A stretch of DNA of 64,000 bases from Methylibium rhizosphaerae (GTDB lineage Bacteria > Pseudomonadota > Gammaproteobacteria > Burkholderiales > Burkholderiaceae_C). The notes below the pieces were generated by a model that saw nothing but the letters and a program-made list of their open reading frames with translations, made no database searches and was not told the origin of the DNA. Location of the stretch: the NCBI RefSeq assembly GCF_006386545.1, contig NZ_SWAR01000032.1, forward strand, positions 1 to 64,000. Reading direction: 5' to 3'. This document shows positions 1 to 8,397 of this stretch, piece by piece (position 1 is the first letter of the stretch; each line of letters begins with the position of its first letter). Made by a program: the position numbers and the translations under genes.

Positions 1-225
1 CACGCCGCTGGCATAGGCGTACACGAGCACCTTGACCATCATGGCCGGGTGGAACGGCTGGTTGCGCGGGCCGCCACTGTTGTAGCGGGCGTGGAACGCG
101 CTCAGGTCCAGGCCATCGACGGCATCACTGATGAAGTAGGCCAAGTGCCCTTCGGGCAACCAGTCTTGCAACGCCTCGGGCAGCAACATCTGTTGCTGAG
201 GTTCATACGGCAGGTAGCTCGCCAT
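1..225 (-). mobile_element. IS1182-family transposase, N-terminal 75 residues (cut by window edge)
   Basis: Reading leftwards from an ATG at 225, the frame is open to the window edge. It starts MASYLPYEPQQ and continues with LPEGHLAYFISDAVD and a PFHPAMMVKVLVYAYASGV stretch, which is the typical N-terminus of IS1182-type DDE transposases (helix-rich DUF772 region, before the catalytic core). Only the first 75 of about 450 residues are present, so I cannot tell whether the element is intact. It lies about 130 bases from the end of the TonB receptor gene, at the outer border of the T3SS region. Family assignment is from recalled motif similarity. Confidence 0.8.
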
Positions 226-289
226 GGCGGCGCACTCTACGGAGCCGCCTTGGCTCGCGCATCAGTCACTGCCCGAGTGTGGCGCCGCA

Positions 290-325
290 CCCTCACCCCA
301 GCCCTCTCCCGCACGCGGGAGAGGG
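290..325. repeat. Dispersed REP-like inverted repeat, copy 1
   Basis: CCCTCACCCCAG is followed by a perfect 11-base inverted repeat, CCCTCTCCCGC / GCGGGAGAGGG (302-312 and 315-325), with a 2-base loop. Two more copies are at 63068 and 63213. This family of short palindromes is common between genes in Xanthomonas, Pseudomonas and Burkholderiales. Here it lies between the transposase and the 3' end of the TonB receptor gene and could form a transcript-end hairpin. Confidence 0.85.
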
Positions 326-356
326 AGTCGGTCACGCGCTGCTGCCGCGCACGCTC

Positions 357-2963
357 CTAGCCCTGGTAGCGCAGTGTCAACGAGACGCTGCGGCCACGGT
401 TGACAGGCACGAAGCTGGTGTCGAGGGTGGGGCTGTACAGCCGCCTGTCGAAGACGTTGTGCACCGTGATGCCGAACGACCAATGCCCTTCGCGGCGCGT
501 CGAGGAGACATCGAGCTGCGCGCCGCCGGGCACCCACGAGGCCGGCGACATCCCGTCGGGGTCGGGCGGCATGACCCAGCTGCCTGATTGCGCGCGCAAC
601 GCCAGTCCGATGCTCGTGCCGGTCACCAGGCTTTGAGGCAGCCGGTAGTCGGCCAGCAGGTGCATCGAGCGTTGCGGCGTCGCAAGAATGGGGCACCAGT
701 AGACCTGGTTGGAGGCGGCGAATTGCTGCTGCCGCGTGCGCATCACGTTCAGCCCGATGGAAATGTCCAGCGCCGTGCCGGCGCGTCCGGCAAGCTCGAG
801 TTCGACGCCGGTGGAGGCCTTGCCCGGCACGAGGGTCGGATGCATGTCGTAGCTCGAGTCGACGGTGAAGTACAGAGCGTTGTGCTGCCGCAGCCGATAG
901 GCCTCGAGGGTGAGTGCCAGGCCTTCGCTCAGATCGAACTTCGTGCCGATCTGCTGCTGCAGCGACGTGCCGGGCGGCACCGCGAGGTTGTCGACGTCCT
1001 GCCCGGCGTAGAGGCTGGCTTCGATGGCCGCCTGCGCGCCTGCATACACCGTCACGTCGGGCAGCAGCCGGTAGCTGGCGCCTGCGTCCCAGCTGCGCCC
1101 GGCGAACTTGCGCTCGTCTGATGCGCCGAACCGCGTGTCCCGGTAGCGGGATCGCCGCATCGCCAGGCGAACGGTCGCATCACCGAAGCGCAGCTGGTCC
1201 TGCAGCATCACGCCCCGCTCGGCACTGAAGCTCTCCCCCATGTCCACCAGCGCGAGGCTGCCATGGTCCGGCGTGGACGCGAGTTCCGTCTGCCCCGGCT
1301 CGAAGGTTGCGGGGTCCGCGTACCAGCTCGCGGAGGTGTACTGCAGCACCTGCCGGTGATGGCGCAGGTCGGTCGCGACCAGCAGCTTGTGTTTCACCGG
1401 GCCGGTCTCCAGGTCGCCGAGCAGGTTCCAGCGCCAGGACTTCGCCCGTGCCTTGACCGCCATGCGCGCCATCTGTACCTCCGCGACGTCGGGGGCGTAC
1501 TGGTAGCTGCGCATGTCGAACCCGGCGCGCTCCCAGCGCGCCCGGGCGCCGAGGCGCCATCGGTTCGACAGGCGCCACTGCACGTCCACCTCGGCGTCGT
1601 CGACGCGCGACCGCCGTCCGTCTTCGCGGGATACCGGTGCAGTCTCTTCCGGCGAGACCGCGTAGGTGGATGTCTCGTTGTCGAGGTGGTTCCTGGCCAG
1701 GCTTGGCGGCGGGTCCCGCCGTCGCTCGTGCTGCAGGGTCAGCGTGGTCGAGAGATCGGCCGTGCGATGGCTCAGGCTGCCCAGCATGCCGCCGGCGCGG
1801 ACCGGCTCGGCGGCGGCTGCACGGTCGCGGCCGCGCGAGCCGTAGGCCACCAGTCGCCACAGCGTTTCGCCCTCGCCGCCGCCGACGTCGGCGTTCGCAT
1901 GCAGGACGCCGCCGTCGCGGGAATCGAGCTGCAGCGATGCGCCCGGCTTCTGCCCGGCGTAGGGCCGCTTGCGAACGATGTTGATGACGCCGCCCCGGCC
2001 GTCTTGTTCCGTGACGCCGCCCACCGCACCGCTCGGGCCCTTGAGTATTTCGATGCGCTCGATGGCCGCGCTTTCCAACGGGACGGCCGTGCGATACGAA
2101 CCCAGGCCGGACAGCAGGAGTGGTGCAGGGAAGCCGCGGACCTTGGTGGCGGACTCGAACCCCCATGTGCCGCCGCCGAACGACGTGACGCCGGTGGCGT
2201 AGCCGAGCGCTTCGAACTGCGTGCGAACTTGCGACGCGGCCAGCATGTCCTGCGTCACCACCGACACCGCCTGCGGCACGCGCGACAGCGGCGTGTCGTG
2301 CAGCGTGGCTGCGTCGCTCACCGTAGGCATGAAACCGTTTTCACTACCACCCAACGAAGGATCCGCCTTGGCCTGGATGACGACGTCCTGCAGTTCGACG
2401 GTGCGCGGCGCGCCGGCTTCCTGACGACCGGGCTGCGCCATTTCGGCGGCGAGCGCCGTCCTGGCTGGTGCCTCCGCACGGCTCACGCGCCTGACGGTCA
2501 CGATCCCCTCGGCCGCAATGTCGGCTGCAAGGTCGCTGCCTCGAAGGGCCGCATCCAGCGCCTGGTCGAGCGTGAAGCGCCCGCGCAGCGCCGCGGTGCG
2601 ACACCCTTCGACGAGATTGGGCTGGAACGAGATGATCACGCCGTAGCGCTGCCCTATCTCAAGCAGCGCGCTGGCGACCGGGCCGCTGCCGACCTCGAGC
2701 TCCAGGGTGTTCACCGGCTGTACAGCCGACGCCTTCGCGTGGATGGCGTGGGCCAGCATGGACAAGAGGGCCACTCGCGCGATCAGCCCGATGGCCGACG
2801 AGATGGCCCGGCCGCGCCCTGGCTCCCGGCCACGAGAGGCAGCCGCCTCATCGGAGGCTCGATGTCTCCTCGAGAGTTCCGTCTGCACGACCTTCCTCTG
2901 CATCGATGGGGGTTGCTGGATTGCCGGCAATGTTGCGGTGGGTTGGCGCCCCATGCTTGTCAT
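357..2963 (-). CDS. TonB-dependent siderophore receptor with N-terminal signalling (STN) domain
   Basis: This outer-membrane ferric-siderophore receptor is 868 residues, in the range of FpvA/FecA-type transducers. After a long N-terminal lead with a hydrophobic segment (about 55-75), a secretin/TonB short N-terminal domain follows (about 85-160). A TonB-box-like VELQDVVIQA leads into the plug (DTPLSRVPQAVSVVTQDML, ERIEILKGPSGAVGG), and a 22-strand barrel ends in SLTLRY. The STN domain implies control of a sigma/anti-sigma pair, but none is adjacent. A second ATG at 2954 has the better-spaced AGGGAA ribosome site and may be the true start. It is transcribed away from the PIP-controlled gene at 3131. 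Confidence 0.9.
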   Translation of the reverse strand: MTSMGRQPTATLPAIQQPPSMQRKVVQTELSRRHRASDEAAASRGREPGRGRAISSAIGLIARVALLSMLAHAIHAKASAVQPVNTLELEVGSGPVASALLEIGQRYGVIISFQPNLVEGCRTAALRGRFTLDQALDAALRGSDLAADIAAEGIVTVRRVSRAEAPARTALAAEMAQPGRQEAGAPRTVELQDVVIQAKADPSLGGSENGFMPTVSDAATLHDTPLSRVPQAVSVVTQDMLAASQVRTQFEALGYATGVTSFGGGTWGFESATKVRGFPAPLLLSGLGSYRTAVPLESAAIERIEILKGPSGAVGGVTEQDGRGGVINIVRKRPYAGQKPGASLQLDSRDGGVLHANADVGGGEGETLWRLVAYGSRGRDRAAAAEPVRAGGMLGSLSHRTADLSTTLTLQHERRRDPPPSLARNHLDNETSTYAVSPEETAPVSREDGRRSRVDDAEVDVQWRLSNRWRLGARARWERAGFDMRSYQYAPDVAEVQMARMAVKARAKSWRWNLLGDLETGPVKHKLLVATDLRHHRQVLQYTSASWYADPATFEPGQTELASTPDHGSLALVDMGESFSAERGVMLQDQLRFGDATVRLAMRRSRYRDTRFGASDERKFAGRSWDAGASYRLLPDVTVYAGAQAAIEASLYAGQDVDNLAVPPGTSLQQQIGTKFDLSEGLALTLEAYRLRQHNALYFTVDSSYDMHPTLVPGKASTGVELELAGRAGTALDISIGLNVMRTRQQQFAASNQVYWCPILATPQRSMHLLADYRLPQSLVTGTSIGLALRAQSGSWVMPPDPDGMSPASWVPGGAQLDVSSTRREGHWSFGITVHNVFDRRLYSPTLDTSFVPVNRGRSVSLTLRYQG

Positions 2964-3013
2964 TTCCCTGACGAATTCATGACGGTCCGATGCGGGTTGC
3001 CAGCGGTGGTCGC

Positions 3014-3074
3014 TTCGCGGTCATGGGCAGCACTTCGCCTGCGGCAAGCCGAGTGGCCTGCTTGCGTTCACGAT
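3014..3074 (+). promoter_or_regulatory. PIP box (perfect) and -10 for gene at 3131
   Basis: TTCGC (3014-3018), 15 bases, TTCGC (3034-3038), then 30 bases to CACGAT (3069-3074), which fits the YANNRT -10 element of HrpX/HrpB-controlled promoters exactly. The box is 93 bases before the start of the receiver-like gene. Confidence 0.8.
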
Positions 3075-3130
3075 GGGCCCCATTCGCCTGCGCCTGCGCT
3101 TGACGGGGCGCGACATCTTTGTGAAGCGGC

Positions 3131-3793
3131 ATGAGGCACAAGCAAGCAAGCGGCTCGGCACCCCCGCAGATGAACAGGGCGCTCCTGGTCACGCGCGAAG
3201 TCGCGCCTGGCGAGATCGAATGGGCGGACGTCGCCACGTCCGCCGAGGAGGGCCTGCGGCTGTGGCGCCAGCGGCGGCACGCGCGGGTCGTCGCCGACTT
3301 CGGGCCGTTGCCCTGCGGGACCACGGGTACCCAGCTGGCCCGCCAGCTGCGGTCCGAGGATCCGCATGTGCTGCTGTTCCTGCTGTCGAGCCAGGTGCAT
3401 CCGACACAGTCCCTGTGGGCGCGCCGAAACGGAGCCTTTGCGGTGGTGCCGAGGTCGCGCGAGTCCATCGCCGCCTGCCTGTCAGGCTGGACGTTGCAGG
3501 CCTGCACCAGCCGCCGCGCGAACGATCGGCCGCTCGACGAAGCGATGCTGGCAGCCCGGCGCAGCCTCGTGTCCGCGCTGTTGTCGGTGGGGCGCATGAA
3601 CCCGCAGACACTCTCCGTGGTGGAAAACGCGCTGGCCGCGCTGCAAGGCGGCGGCTGGCGCGGCTTGCGCGAGGCTCCGAGCGGGCTGGCGCAGACCATC
3701 GCGCGGCGCATGCTGCCCAGGGAGCTGCGCACGACCCTGCTGCCGTGGGTTGCCGCGGCGGACGGATCGGCCGCGCAGCCGCTGCGGCACTGA
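3131..3793 (+). CDS. Hrp-regulated protein with degenerate receiver-like domain
   Basis: This 220-residue protein has no named family that I recognise. Residues about 14-125 have the rhythm of a response-regulator receiver: VVADFGPL..G..LARQLR..DPHVLLFLLSSQ, with a terminal AFAVVPR where phospho-receivers have a conserved Lys. The acidic pocket is incomplete and the Lys is Arg, so phosphorylation is doubtful. The C-terminal half is helical with no signature. A perfect PIP box and -10 lie just upstream, so it should be induced with the T3SS. It may be a pseudo-receiver regulator or adaptor. A second ATG at 3170 begins right at the domain, but neither start has a strong ribosome site. Confidence 0.65.
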   Translation: MRHKQASGSAPPQMNRALLVTREVAPGEIEWADVATSAEEGLRLWRQRRHARVVADFGPLPCGTTGTQLARQLRSEDPHVLLFLLSSQVHPTQSLWARRNGAFAVVPRSRESIAACLSGWTLQACTSRRANDRPLDEAMLAARRSLVSALLSVGRMNPQTLSVVENALAALQGGGWRGLREAPSGLAQTIARRMLPRELRTTLLPWVAAADGSAAQPLRH

Positions 3794-3839
3794 CGGCTGC
3801 GGCAGTGGCTCATTGACGGCAGCAGGGAGCGCGCTCGAG

Positions 3840-4979
3840 TCAGTGCACGAAGCGGCCGCCGGTGCCGATCATCGTCATCTCGACGAAACGCGAGCCGATG
3901 CGGCTGTCGTGCGAGAACGAGATGCGCGGGCCGCCGGCATCCCAGTTCGACAAGGTCTCCAGCGCTGCGATCAGCCTGGAGCGTGTGACGTCCGGCCCGG
4001 CCCTGCGCAGCCCTTCGACCAGCGTCTTGGCGGCGAGATAACCCTCCATGGAGCCGAAGCTCAGGCGCACTTCACCGGCCTTCTGCATGGCCTTGCCGTA
4101 CTCGCGCTGCAGCGGCGTGGACTCGCCCCACGGGAACGGCACGACCTCCGAGATGATGACGCCCACGCCGGCATGGCCGAGCGCGTCGGCCAGCGCATTG
4201 CCGCCCACGTACGACATGCTGACGAACTGACCGCCGTAGCCCGCCTGGCGCATCTCCTTGATGAGGGCGGCAGCCGAGCCGTAGGTGCTGACCAGCACCA
4301 CGGCGCCCGGCTTGGCCGCGAGCAGGCTCTTGGCGGAGGCCGCCACTTCCGTGCTGTGGCGCTCCACCGTCGCGGAGGCGTGCACCTTGCTGCCGCGCTT
4401 GGTCAGCGCCTTGGTCATCGCGTCCAGGCCGGCTTCGCCATAGGCGTCGTGCTGGTGGAAGACGGCGATGTTCTTGATGCCGGTGACGGTGAGCTGGTCG
4501 ACGATGTAGTCCGCCTCGTCCTGGTAGCTGGCGCGCACGTTGAACACGTTGCGGTTCATCGGATGGCGAAACATCTCGGCCCCCGATGCGGGCGCGAAGA
4601 ACGGCACGTGTGCGGCATTGACGAGCGGCAACGCGGCCATGGACGTCGTCGTGCCGACATAGCCGAACAGCGCAACGAGGCGGCCGTCTTCAAGAAACTC
4701 GGTGGTGTTCTTGGCGGTCTGCCGGGGGTCGTAGGCGTCATCCTTGGCGTGCAGCTCGATCTTGCGGCCGTGCACGCCGCCGTTGTCGTTCACAGACTGG
4801 AAGTACACCCGCGCACCGCGGTTGAAGTCCGTGCCCAGTTGCGCGGAAGGACCGGAGAACGGTGCCGACTGGCCGATCACGATGGGTTCCCCGTTGACCT
4901 TGTCCTTGGCCGTCGCGGCATGCGGGGCAGCCAAAAGAAGGGCTGCGCAGAAGAGTGTCGATGAAAGCTGCAAACGCAT
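3840..4979 (-). CDS. Branched-chain amino-acid type ABC substrate-binding protein
   Basis: Periplasmic binding protein of the LivJ/LivK (Peripla_BP_6) family, 379 residues. The signal peptide is MRLQLSSTLFCAALLLAAPHAATA, cut near residue 24. The mature part begins PIVIGQSAPFSGPSAQLG and has VNDNGGVHGRKIEL and LVALFGYVGTTTSMAALPL, all typical of type I periplasmic folds. The ATG at 4979 is chosen because the signal peptide starts there; the open frame continues 31 residues upstream without signal features. There are no permease or ATPase genes nearby, so it is an orphan that may serve a transporter elsewhere or act as a sensor. It converges with the gene ending at 3793. Confidence 0.9.
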   Translation of the reverse strand: MRLQLSSTLFCAALLLAAPHAATAKDKVNGEPIVIGQSAPFSGPSAQLGTDFNRGARVYFQSVNDNGGVHGRKIELHAKDDAYDPRQTAKNTTEFLEDGRLVALFGYVGTTTSMAALPLVNAAHVPFFAPASGAEMFRHPMNRNVFNVRASYQDEADYIVDQLTVTGIKNIAVFHQHDAYGEAGLDAMTKALTKRGSKVHASATVERHSTEVAASAKSLLAAKPGAVVLVSTYGSAAALIKEMRQAGYGGQFVSMSYVGGNALADALGHAGVGVIISEVVPFPWGESTPLQREYGKAMQKAGEVRLSFGSMEGYLAAKTLVEGLRRAGPDVTRSRLIAALETLSNWDAGGPRISFSHDSRIGSRFVEMTMIGTGGRFVH

Positions 4980-5157
4980 GGTGGATCTCGTTTCGTGGGG
5001 CCGGTCGTCTTGCCTTGCGACGACCGTCTTGAGGATGATCAAACATGCAGCCGATGCCCGCATGACCAACATTTGATGAACTTCTTACGGTTGTGATGCT
5101 TCGTCGGAAAGCGTGTCCTTTTCTGCAGGCATGCGGCATTTTTCGGGGAGGCGTCGC

Positions 5158-5219
5158 TTCGCAGTCGCGCACGTGTGTTCGTGTGCTTGACGCGCGTTGG
5201 ACAAGAGCCGCGTCATGCT
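5158..5219 (+). promoter_or_regulatory. hrpII/PIP-like box and -10 for hrpB7-sctT
   Basis: TTCGC (5158-5162), 15 bases, TTCGT (5178-5182), which satisfies the looser TTCG-N16-TTCG hrpII consensus. After 31 bases comes CATGCT (5214-5219), then the hrpB7 start at 5263. Confidence 0.7.
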
Positions 5220-5262
5220 GGCCGCAGCCAATCAATCCACCGGCGAAGCAGCAGGAACCACC

Positions 5263-5781
5263 ATGAGCACCCCCAAGGGCTGGCGCACGCTCGTCAAGCT
5301 GAAGGAGCGCCGCCTCGGCCAGCTCGACGAGGCGGTCAACGCATGCCGCCAGCAGCTTCGTGAAAAAGTCGACAACCTGTCGAAGGTGATCGAAGACGAG
5401 GCGCGCTGCCGGGCCGAAGAAGAGGCTCAGCGCGACAAGCTGATCGGCATGGCCTCCGCGACCCAGGGGTTCCGCGCCAGCGACGTGGTGACGCTGCAGC
5501 ACCTGCTGGCCGACGCCGAGCAGCTGACCGTGGCAGCGACCCGCCGGGTTCAGCAGGCCGAGCAGCAGGTCGAGGCGGCACGCCAGCAGGTCAAGGCGGC
5601 CCAGGCGGCGCGCCAGCGTGGCGAGCAGCAGCTCGAAAGCTGCAGGCAGCGGCTCGAAGCCGCACTCCAGGCCATTCAGGCCGAGCAGGACGACCAGCAG
5701 GACGAAGAGGCCGAAGAGGCTTCGGTGGCGCGTTTGCTGGCCGCGCAGCGTGCTGTCGCTGCACACGCCGAGGCGGCTTGA
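5263..5781 (+). CDS. hrpB7: T3SS stalk protein HrpB7 / SctO
   Basis: This is a 172-residue, almost wholly alpha-helical protein rich in Gln, Ala, Arg and Glu, with long heptad stretches (about 20-150) and an acidic tail (DDQQDEEAEEA). Size and composition match the FliJ/YscO/HrpB7 stalk that docks on the SctN ATPase and links it to the export gate. The ATG at 5263 has an upstream AGGAACC, and an earlier in-frame start at 5197 would only add a non-helical lead. The next gene, sctT, starts one base after the stop, the usual hrpB7-hrcT order. It lies 18 kb from sctN, which normally precedes it. Confidence 0.8.
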   Translation: MSTPKGWRTLVKLKERRLGQLDEAVNACRQQLREKVDNLSKVIEDEARCRAEEEAQRDKLIGMASATQGFRASDVVTLQHLLADAEQLTVAATRRVQQAEQQVEAARQQVKAAQAARQRGEQQLESCRQRLEAALQAIQAEQDDQQDEEAEEASVARLLAAQRAVAAHAEAA

Positions 5782-5782
5782 C

Positions 5783-6616
5783 ATGGCGGTCGCAGGCGAT
5801 CCCTTCGCGGGCACCGATGCGCTGATCCACCTCGGCGAATCGACCAAGAGCCTGCTCACGCTGCTGGCCCTGTGCAGCCTGCGCGGCTACGTGGCGATGC
5901 TGGTGCTGCCGGTCAGCAACGACCAGTTGCTGCAGGGCGTGGTGCGCAACGGCATCGCGCTCACCATCGGCATCTTCATCGCGGCGGGGCAGCCGCTGCA
6001 TGTGGTCGACAACGTGCCCACCATCACGCTGCTGGCCATGATCGCCAAGGAAGGCCTCATCGGCCTGCTGCTCGGCTATGCGATCTCCACCGTGTTCTGG
6101 ATCGCTGAGGGCGTGGGCGTGATGATCGACAACCAGGCCGGCTACAACAACGTGCAGCAGACCAACCCGCTGAGCGGCGAGCAGAGCACGCCGGTGGGCA
6201 ACCTGTTGTCGCAGCTGGCGATCTGCGGCTTCTATCTGCTGGGCGGCATGATCGTGCTGGTGGGGCTGCTGTTCGAGTCGTACCACTGGTGGCCGCTGGA
6301 CAAGCTGATGCCCGAGTGGTCGCAGCTGCTCGAACGCTTCCTGCAGGTGCAGGTGTCGAACTACATGCAGGCGGTGGTCAAGATATCGAGCGCGGTGGTG
6401 ATGGTGCTGCTGCTCATCGACGTCGGCATCGGCCTCATTGCCAAGACCGCCGACAAGCTCGAGCCCAACAACCTGGGGCAGCCCATCAAGGGCGCTGTCG
6501 CGCTGCTGATGCTGGTCATGCTGGTGGCCGTCTTCTTCGAGCAGGTGAAGCCGCAGCTCGCGCTGCAGTCGATGGGTCGGGACCTCACGGCCTGGCTGAA
6601 GCCGCCGTCGCGCTGA
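5783..6616 (+). CDS. sctT: T3SS export-apparatus membrane protein SctT (HrcT)
   Basis: 277 residues with several hydrophobic helices (around 22-45, 55-75, 80-105, 150-170, 205-235, 245-265) and family motifs such as IGLLLGYAISTVFWIAEGVGVMIDNQ and NPLSGEQSTPVGNLLSQ. It is the FliR/YscT/HrcT component of the SctRST export gate in the inner membrane. It is translationally close to hrpB7 (one-base gap). The partner genes sctR, sctS, sctU and sctV are not in this window. A strong hairpin plus T-run at 6791-6820 probably ends the transcript. Confidence 0.95.
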   Translation: MAVAGDPFAGTDALIHLGESTKSLLTLLALCSLRGYVAMLVLPVSNDQLLQGVVRNGIALTIGIFIAAGQPLHVVDNVPTITLLAMIAKEGLIGLLLGYAISTVFWIAEGVGVMIDNQAGYNNVQQTNPLSGEQSTPVGNLLSQLAICGFYLLGGMIVLVGLLFESYHWWPLDKLMPEWSQLLERFLQVQVSNYMQAVVKISSAVVMVLLLIDVGIGLIAKTADKLEPNNLGQPIKGAVALLMLVMLVAVFFEQVKPQLALQSMGRDLTAWLKPPSR

Positions 6617-6790
6617 GTGCGCGCGTCCGCTTCTCGTTCTCTCTTCTGTCAGCGAAAGATCAGCCCGCCGTCATGATCTTTCGGCGGGAAAGCTGCATCC
6701 TGCGCCTCGGCAGTCTGATCGACGTCAACTGCTGCGACTCCGGGCCTTCAGCTGTGCTGATCCTCTCCTTCCTCCAAGGGCCCGGCTTCC

Positions 6791-6820
6791 ACCCCGGGGC
6801 CTGCCCCGGGGTTTCTTTTT
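6791..6820 (+). terminator. Rho-independent terminator after sctT
   Basis: ACCCCGGGGC, two bases, GCCCCGGGGT (perfect 10-base stem, 6791-6812), followed directly by TTCTTTTT. It lies 175 bases past the sctT stop. Confidence 0.85.
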
Positions 6821-6830
6821 GTCCCAACGC

Positions 6831-6892
6831 TTCGCTGCGCAGTCGAATGCTGCGCATCCGGATGCTGCGGGCAGCGGCAGGATTCATACGCT
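6831..6892 (+). promoter_or_regulatory. Imperfect PIP box and -10 for gene at 6921
   Basis: TTCGC (6831-6835), 15 bases, TGCGC (6851-6855; one mismatch), 31 bases, TACGCT (6887-6892). The spacing equals that of the perfect boxes. The -10 resembles the TAGGCT found at three other sites. Confidence 0.5.
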
Positions 6893-6920
6893 TGTAGCCA
6901 TCCGAACAGGAGGCTATTTG

Positions 6921-7409
6921 ATGGAACCAGCCATCGCCGCAGTGGCAAGGAAGAGGATTGGCACTGCTGCGCTGCCGCCGATGACGCCGGCGCAAGTCGA
7001 TTTCCTCTCGCAACTGGCCACGCACCTGGGGCTGTCGCCGGCACAAGGCGCTGGCCTGGTCGCCCCGCGCCTGATCACCGGTCCGTCCGGCTTCATGTGC
7101 CGCCTCCAGCTCATGGACGGCCAGCCCGCCGTGCGTACCGAAACGCTCCTGCCGCTTTCGAGCGAAGAAGTGATGGGCGCCGAAGTGCGCCACGTGCTGA
7201 GCGTGCAGTCCCTGGTGCTGGCCGAACTCGGCTGGTACCTGGGTACGTCGTCCGAAGGGCTGCTGCAGATCGAGTCGCTCGCATGGATCGACAGCGCCCT
7301 GGATGCGGCCACGGCGCTGGACATCGCGGCCGGCCTGGGCACGGTCATGTTGCAGGCATTGCTGTACGGCGAGGCTGCGCAGCGAACCACGCTGCCCACC
7401 ATCCATTGA
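6921..7409 (+). CDS. Putative T3SS chaperone-like protein
   Basis: 162 residues, acidic, with no signal peptide. The layout (an N-terminal helix LSQLATHLGLS, then beta-rich GFMCRLQLMDGQPAVRTETLLPLS, then helices ending ALDIAAGLGTVMLQALLYG) resembles class I T3SS chaperones (CesT/SycE type), but sequence identity is too weak for a firm family call. The start at 6921 has a strong AGGAGG-like site (ACAGGAGGC). A one-mismatch PIP box and a -10 with correct spacing lie upstream. The next gene (7530) has its own perfect PIP box, so the two may be a chaperone and its client. Confidence 0.55.
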   Translation: MEPAIAAVARKRIGTAALPPMTPAQVDFLSQLATHLGLSPAQGAGLVAPRLITGPSGFMCRLQLMDGQPAVRTETLLPLSSEEVMGAEVRHVLSVQSLVLAELGWYLGTSSEGLLQIESLAWIDSALDAATALDIAAGLGTVMLQALLYGEAAQRTTLPTIH

Positions 7410-7426
7410 GATGCAGTGCGTTTGGC

Positions 7427-7488
7427 TTCGCTTGCTCCCATGGCGTTTCGCATCCAGATAGGCGCCACGACTTGCATGGGCTGATGCT
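7427..7488 (+). promoter_or_regulatory. PIP box (perfect) for gene at 7530
   Basis: TTCGC (7427-7431), 15 bases, TTCGC (7447-7451), 31 bases, GATGCT (7483-7488) as the likely -10. The box starts 18 bases past the stop of the preceding gene and lies about 80 bases before the ATG at 7530. Confidence 0.75.
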
Positions 7489-7529
7489 CCATTGCATCAG
7501 CGTTACTCGACCAACCGGAGACGATACAG

Positions 7530-8327
7530 ATGTCATCTGTCGCTCACCAGAACACCCAGCGGGGCGCCTTGCTGCTCAAGCCGCACACCATGCTGTACCC
7601 GCCCGTCGCGCGCGCCGCGGAAGACATGTCCGCAGACAGCGTGCGCGAACTCAACGCCGGCATGGGCACCATCTGGAAGCCGGCCGCAAGCGTGCTCGAT
7701 GGCAGTGATTCGCTGCTGTCGATGCGCTACTTCAGCATCCAGGCGCTGCAGTTGCGGCTGGGCCAGCTCATGCAGGGCCGCGGCGTCCTGCACGGCCCGG
7801 AGATCAACCTGTTCCTGAAAGGCCGGTTCGACCATGTCTACGTCGACACGGCGAACTACCGGCGGATCGCCGAAAGCGCCACCCAGGTGCTGGGAGACCC
7901 GCGCGGGCAGCCCTTGTACTTCGACGTGCCGGGCCAGCGGCTCGTGATCGACATGTCGCGCTGCTTCATCGCGGACTCTTCGCAGGCGACGCCGGCGGCA
8001 GTGCGCGGCGTGGTGGTCATGACGGAGTCGCCGCGATTCAAGGAGTTCATCGATCGCCACCGTTGTGGGCTGGGAGCCGACGCTTCGAACGCCCAGGTCG
8101 TGCTCGCCGGCAACACCTTGCAGGATTCAGCGCGCTGCGTGACACGCTACGTGCTCAAGGAACCCGCACTCCAGCTCACGCCGCCGGCGGAGCAGCTGGC
8201 CCGCGACGTCAGCGCCAGGGTCGTGGCCCGGGCGCTCCTCTCGGGTTCGGCCGGCGAGATGCAGGCCACTGTTGCTGCCTTCGCGGCGCGGTGGAAACAG
8301 GGGCTGCAGGCCACGTCGAAAGACTGA
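7530..8327 (+). CDS. Hrp-regulated protein of unknown function
   Basis: 265 residues, soluble, no signal peptide and no motif I recognise. It looks like a mixed alpha/beta fold (FDHVYVDTANYRRIAESA, PLYFDVPGQRLVIDMSRCFIAD, VRGVVVMTESPRFKEFIDRHR), then an Ala-rich helical tail. A CCGGAG site precedes the start. The perfect PIP box makes it a strong candidate for a secreted effector or a T3SS accessory. The preceding gene is chaperone-like, and the following one resembles the needle-like protein at 18048. I infer a role in secretion but no biochemical function. Confidence 0.6.
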   Translation: MSSVAHQNTQRGALLLKPHTMLYPPVARAAEDMSADSVRELNAGMGTIWKPAASVLDGSDSLLSMRYFSIQALQLRLGQLMQGRGVLHGPEINLFLKGRFDHVYVDTANYRRIAESATQVLGDPRGQPLYFDVPGQRLVIDMSRCFIADSSQATPAAVRGVVVMTESPRFKEFIDRHRCGLGADASNAQVVLAGNTLQDSARCVTRYVLKEPALQLTPPAEQLARDVSARVVARALLSGSAGEMQATVAAFAARWKQGLQATSKD

Positions 8328-8397
8328 AGCCAACGACCTCACATGCCCCGCTGAGGGGCGCTTTTATCGACCACCGCAATCTTCACCAGGAGTAGTC

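Larger units (their letters stand above)
6617..6920. other. Gene-free spacer with hairpins, terminator and PIP-like box
   Basis: No convincing gene is present. From left to right it holds a 10-base inverted repeat, CGAAAGATCA / TGATCTTTCG (6653-6662 and 6674-6683), overlapping a competing CCCGCCG / CGGCGGG pair; a rho-independent terminator (6791-6820); and a one-mismatch PIP box with a -10 (6831-6892) that leads into the gene at 6921. Confidence 0.7.

Noticed and set aside
49..360. Small plus-strand open frame at the left edge
   Set aside because: It is antisense to the IS1182-type transposase start, which matches a known family on the minus strand.
1263..3134. Long open frame (623 codons) on the plus strand opposite the siderophore receptor
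   Set aside because: It is an antisense shadow of a clear TonB receptor; the protein is Arg/His-rich with no domain, and there is no ribosome site.
8277..8345. TTCGC near 8280 as half of a PIP box for the gene at 8398
   Set aside because: No second half is present 15 bases downstream, so this gene is treated as part of the 7530 unit.
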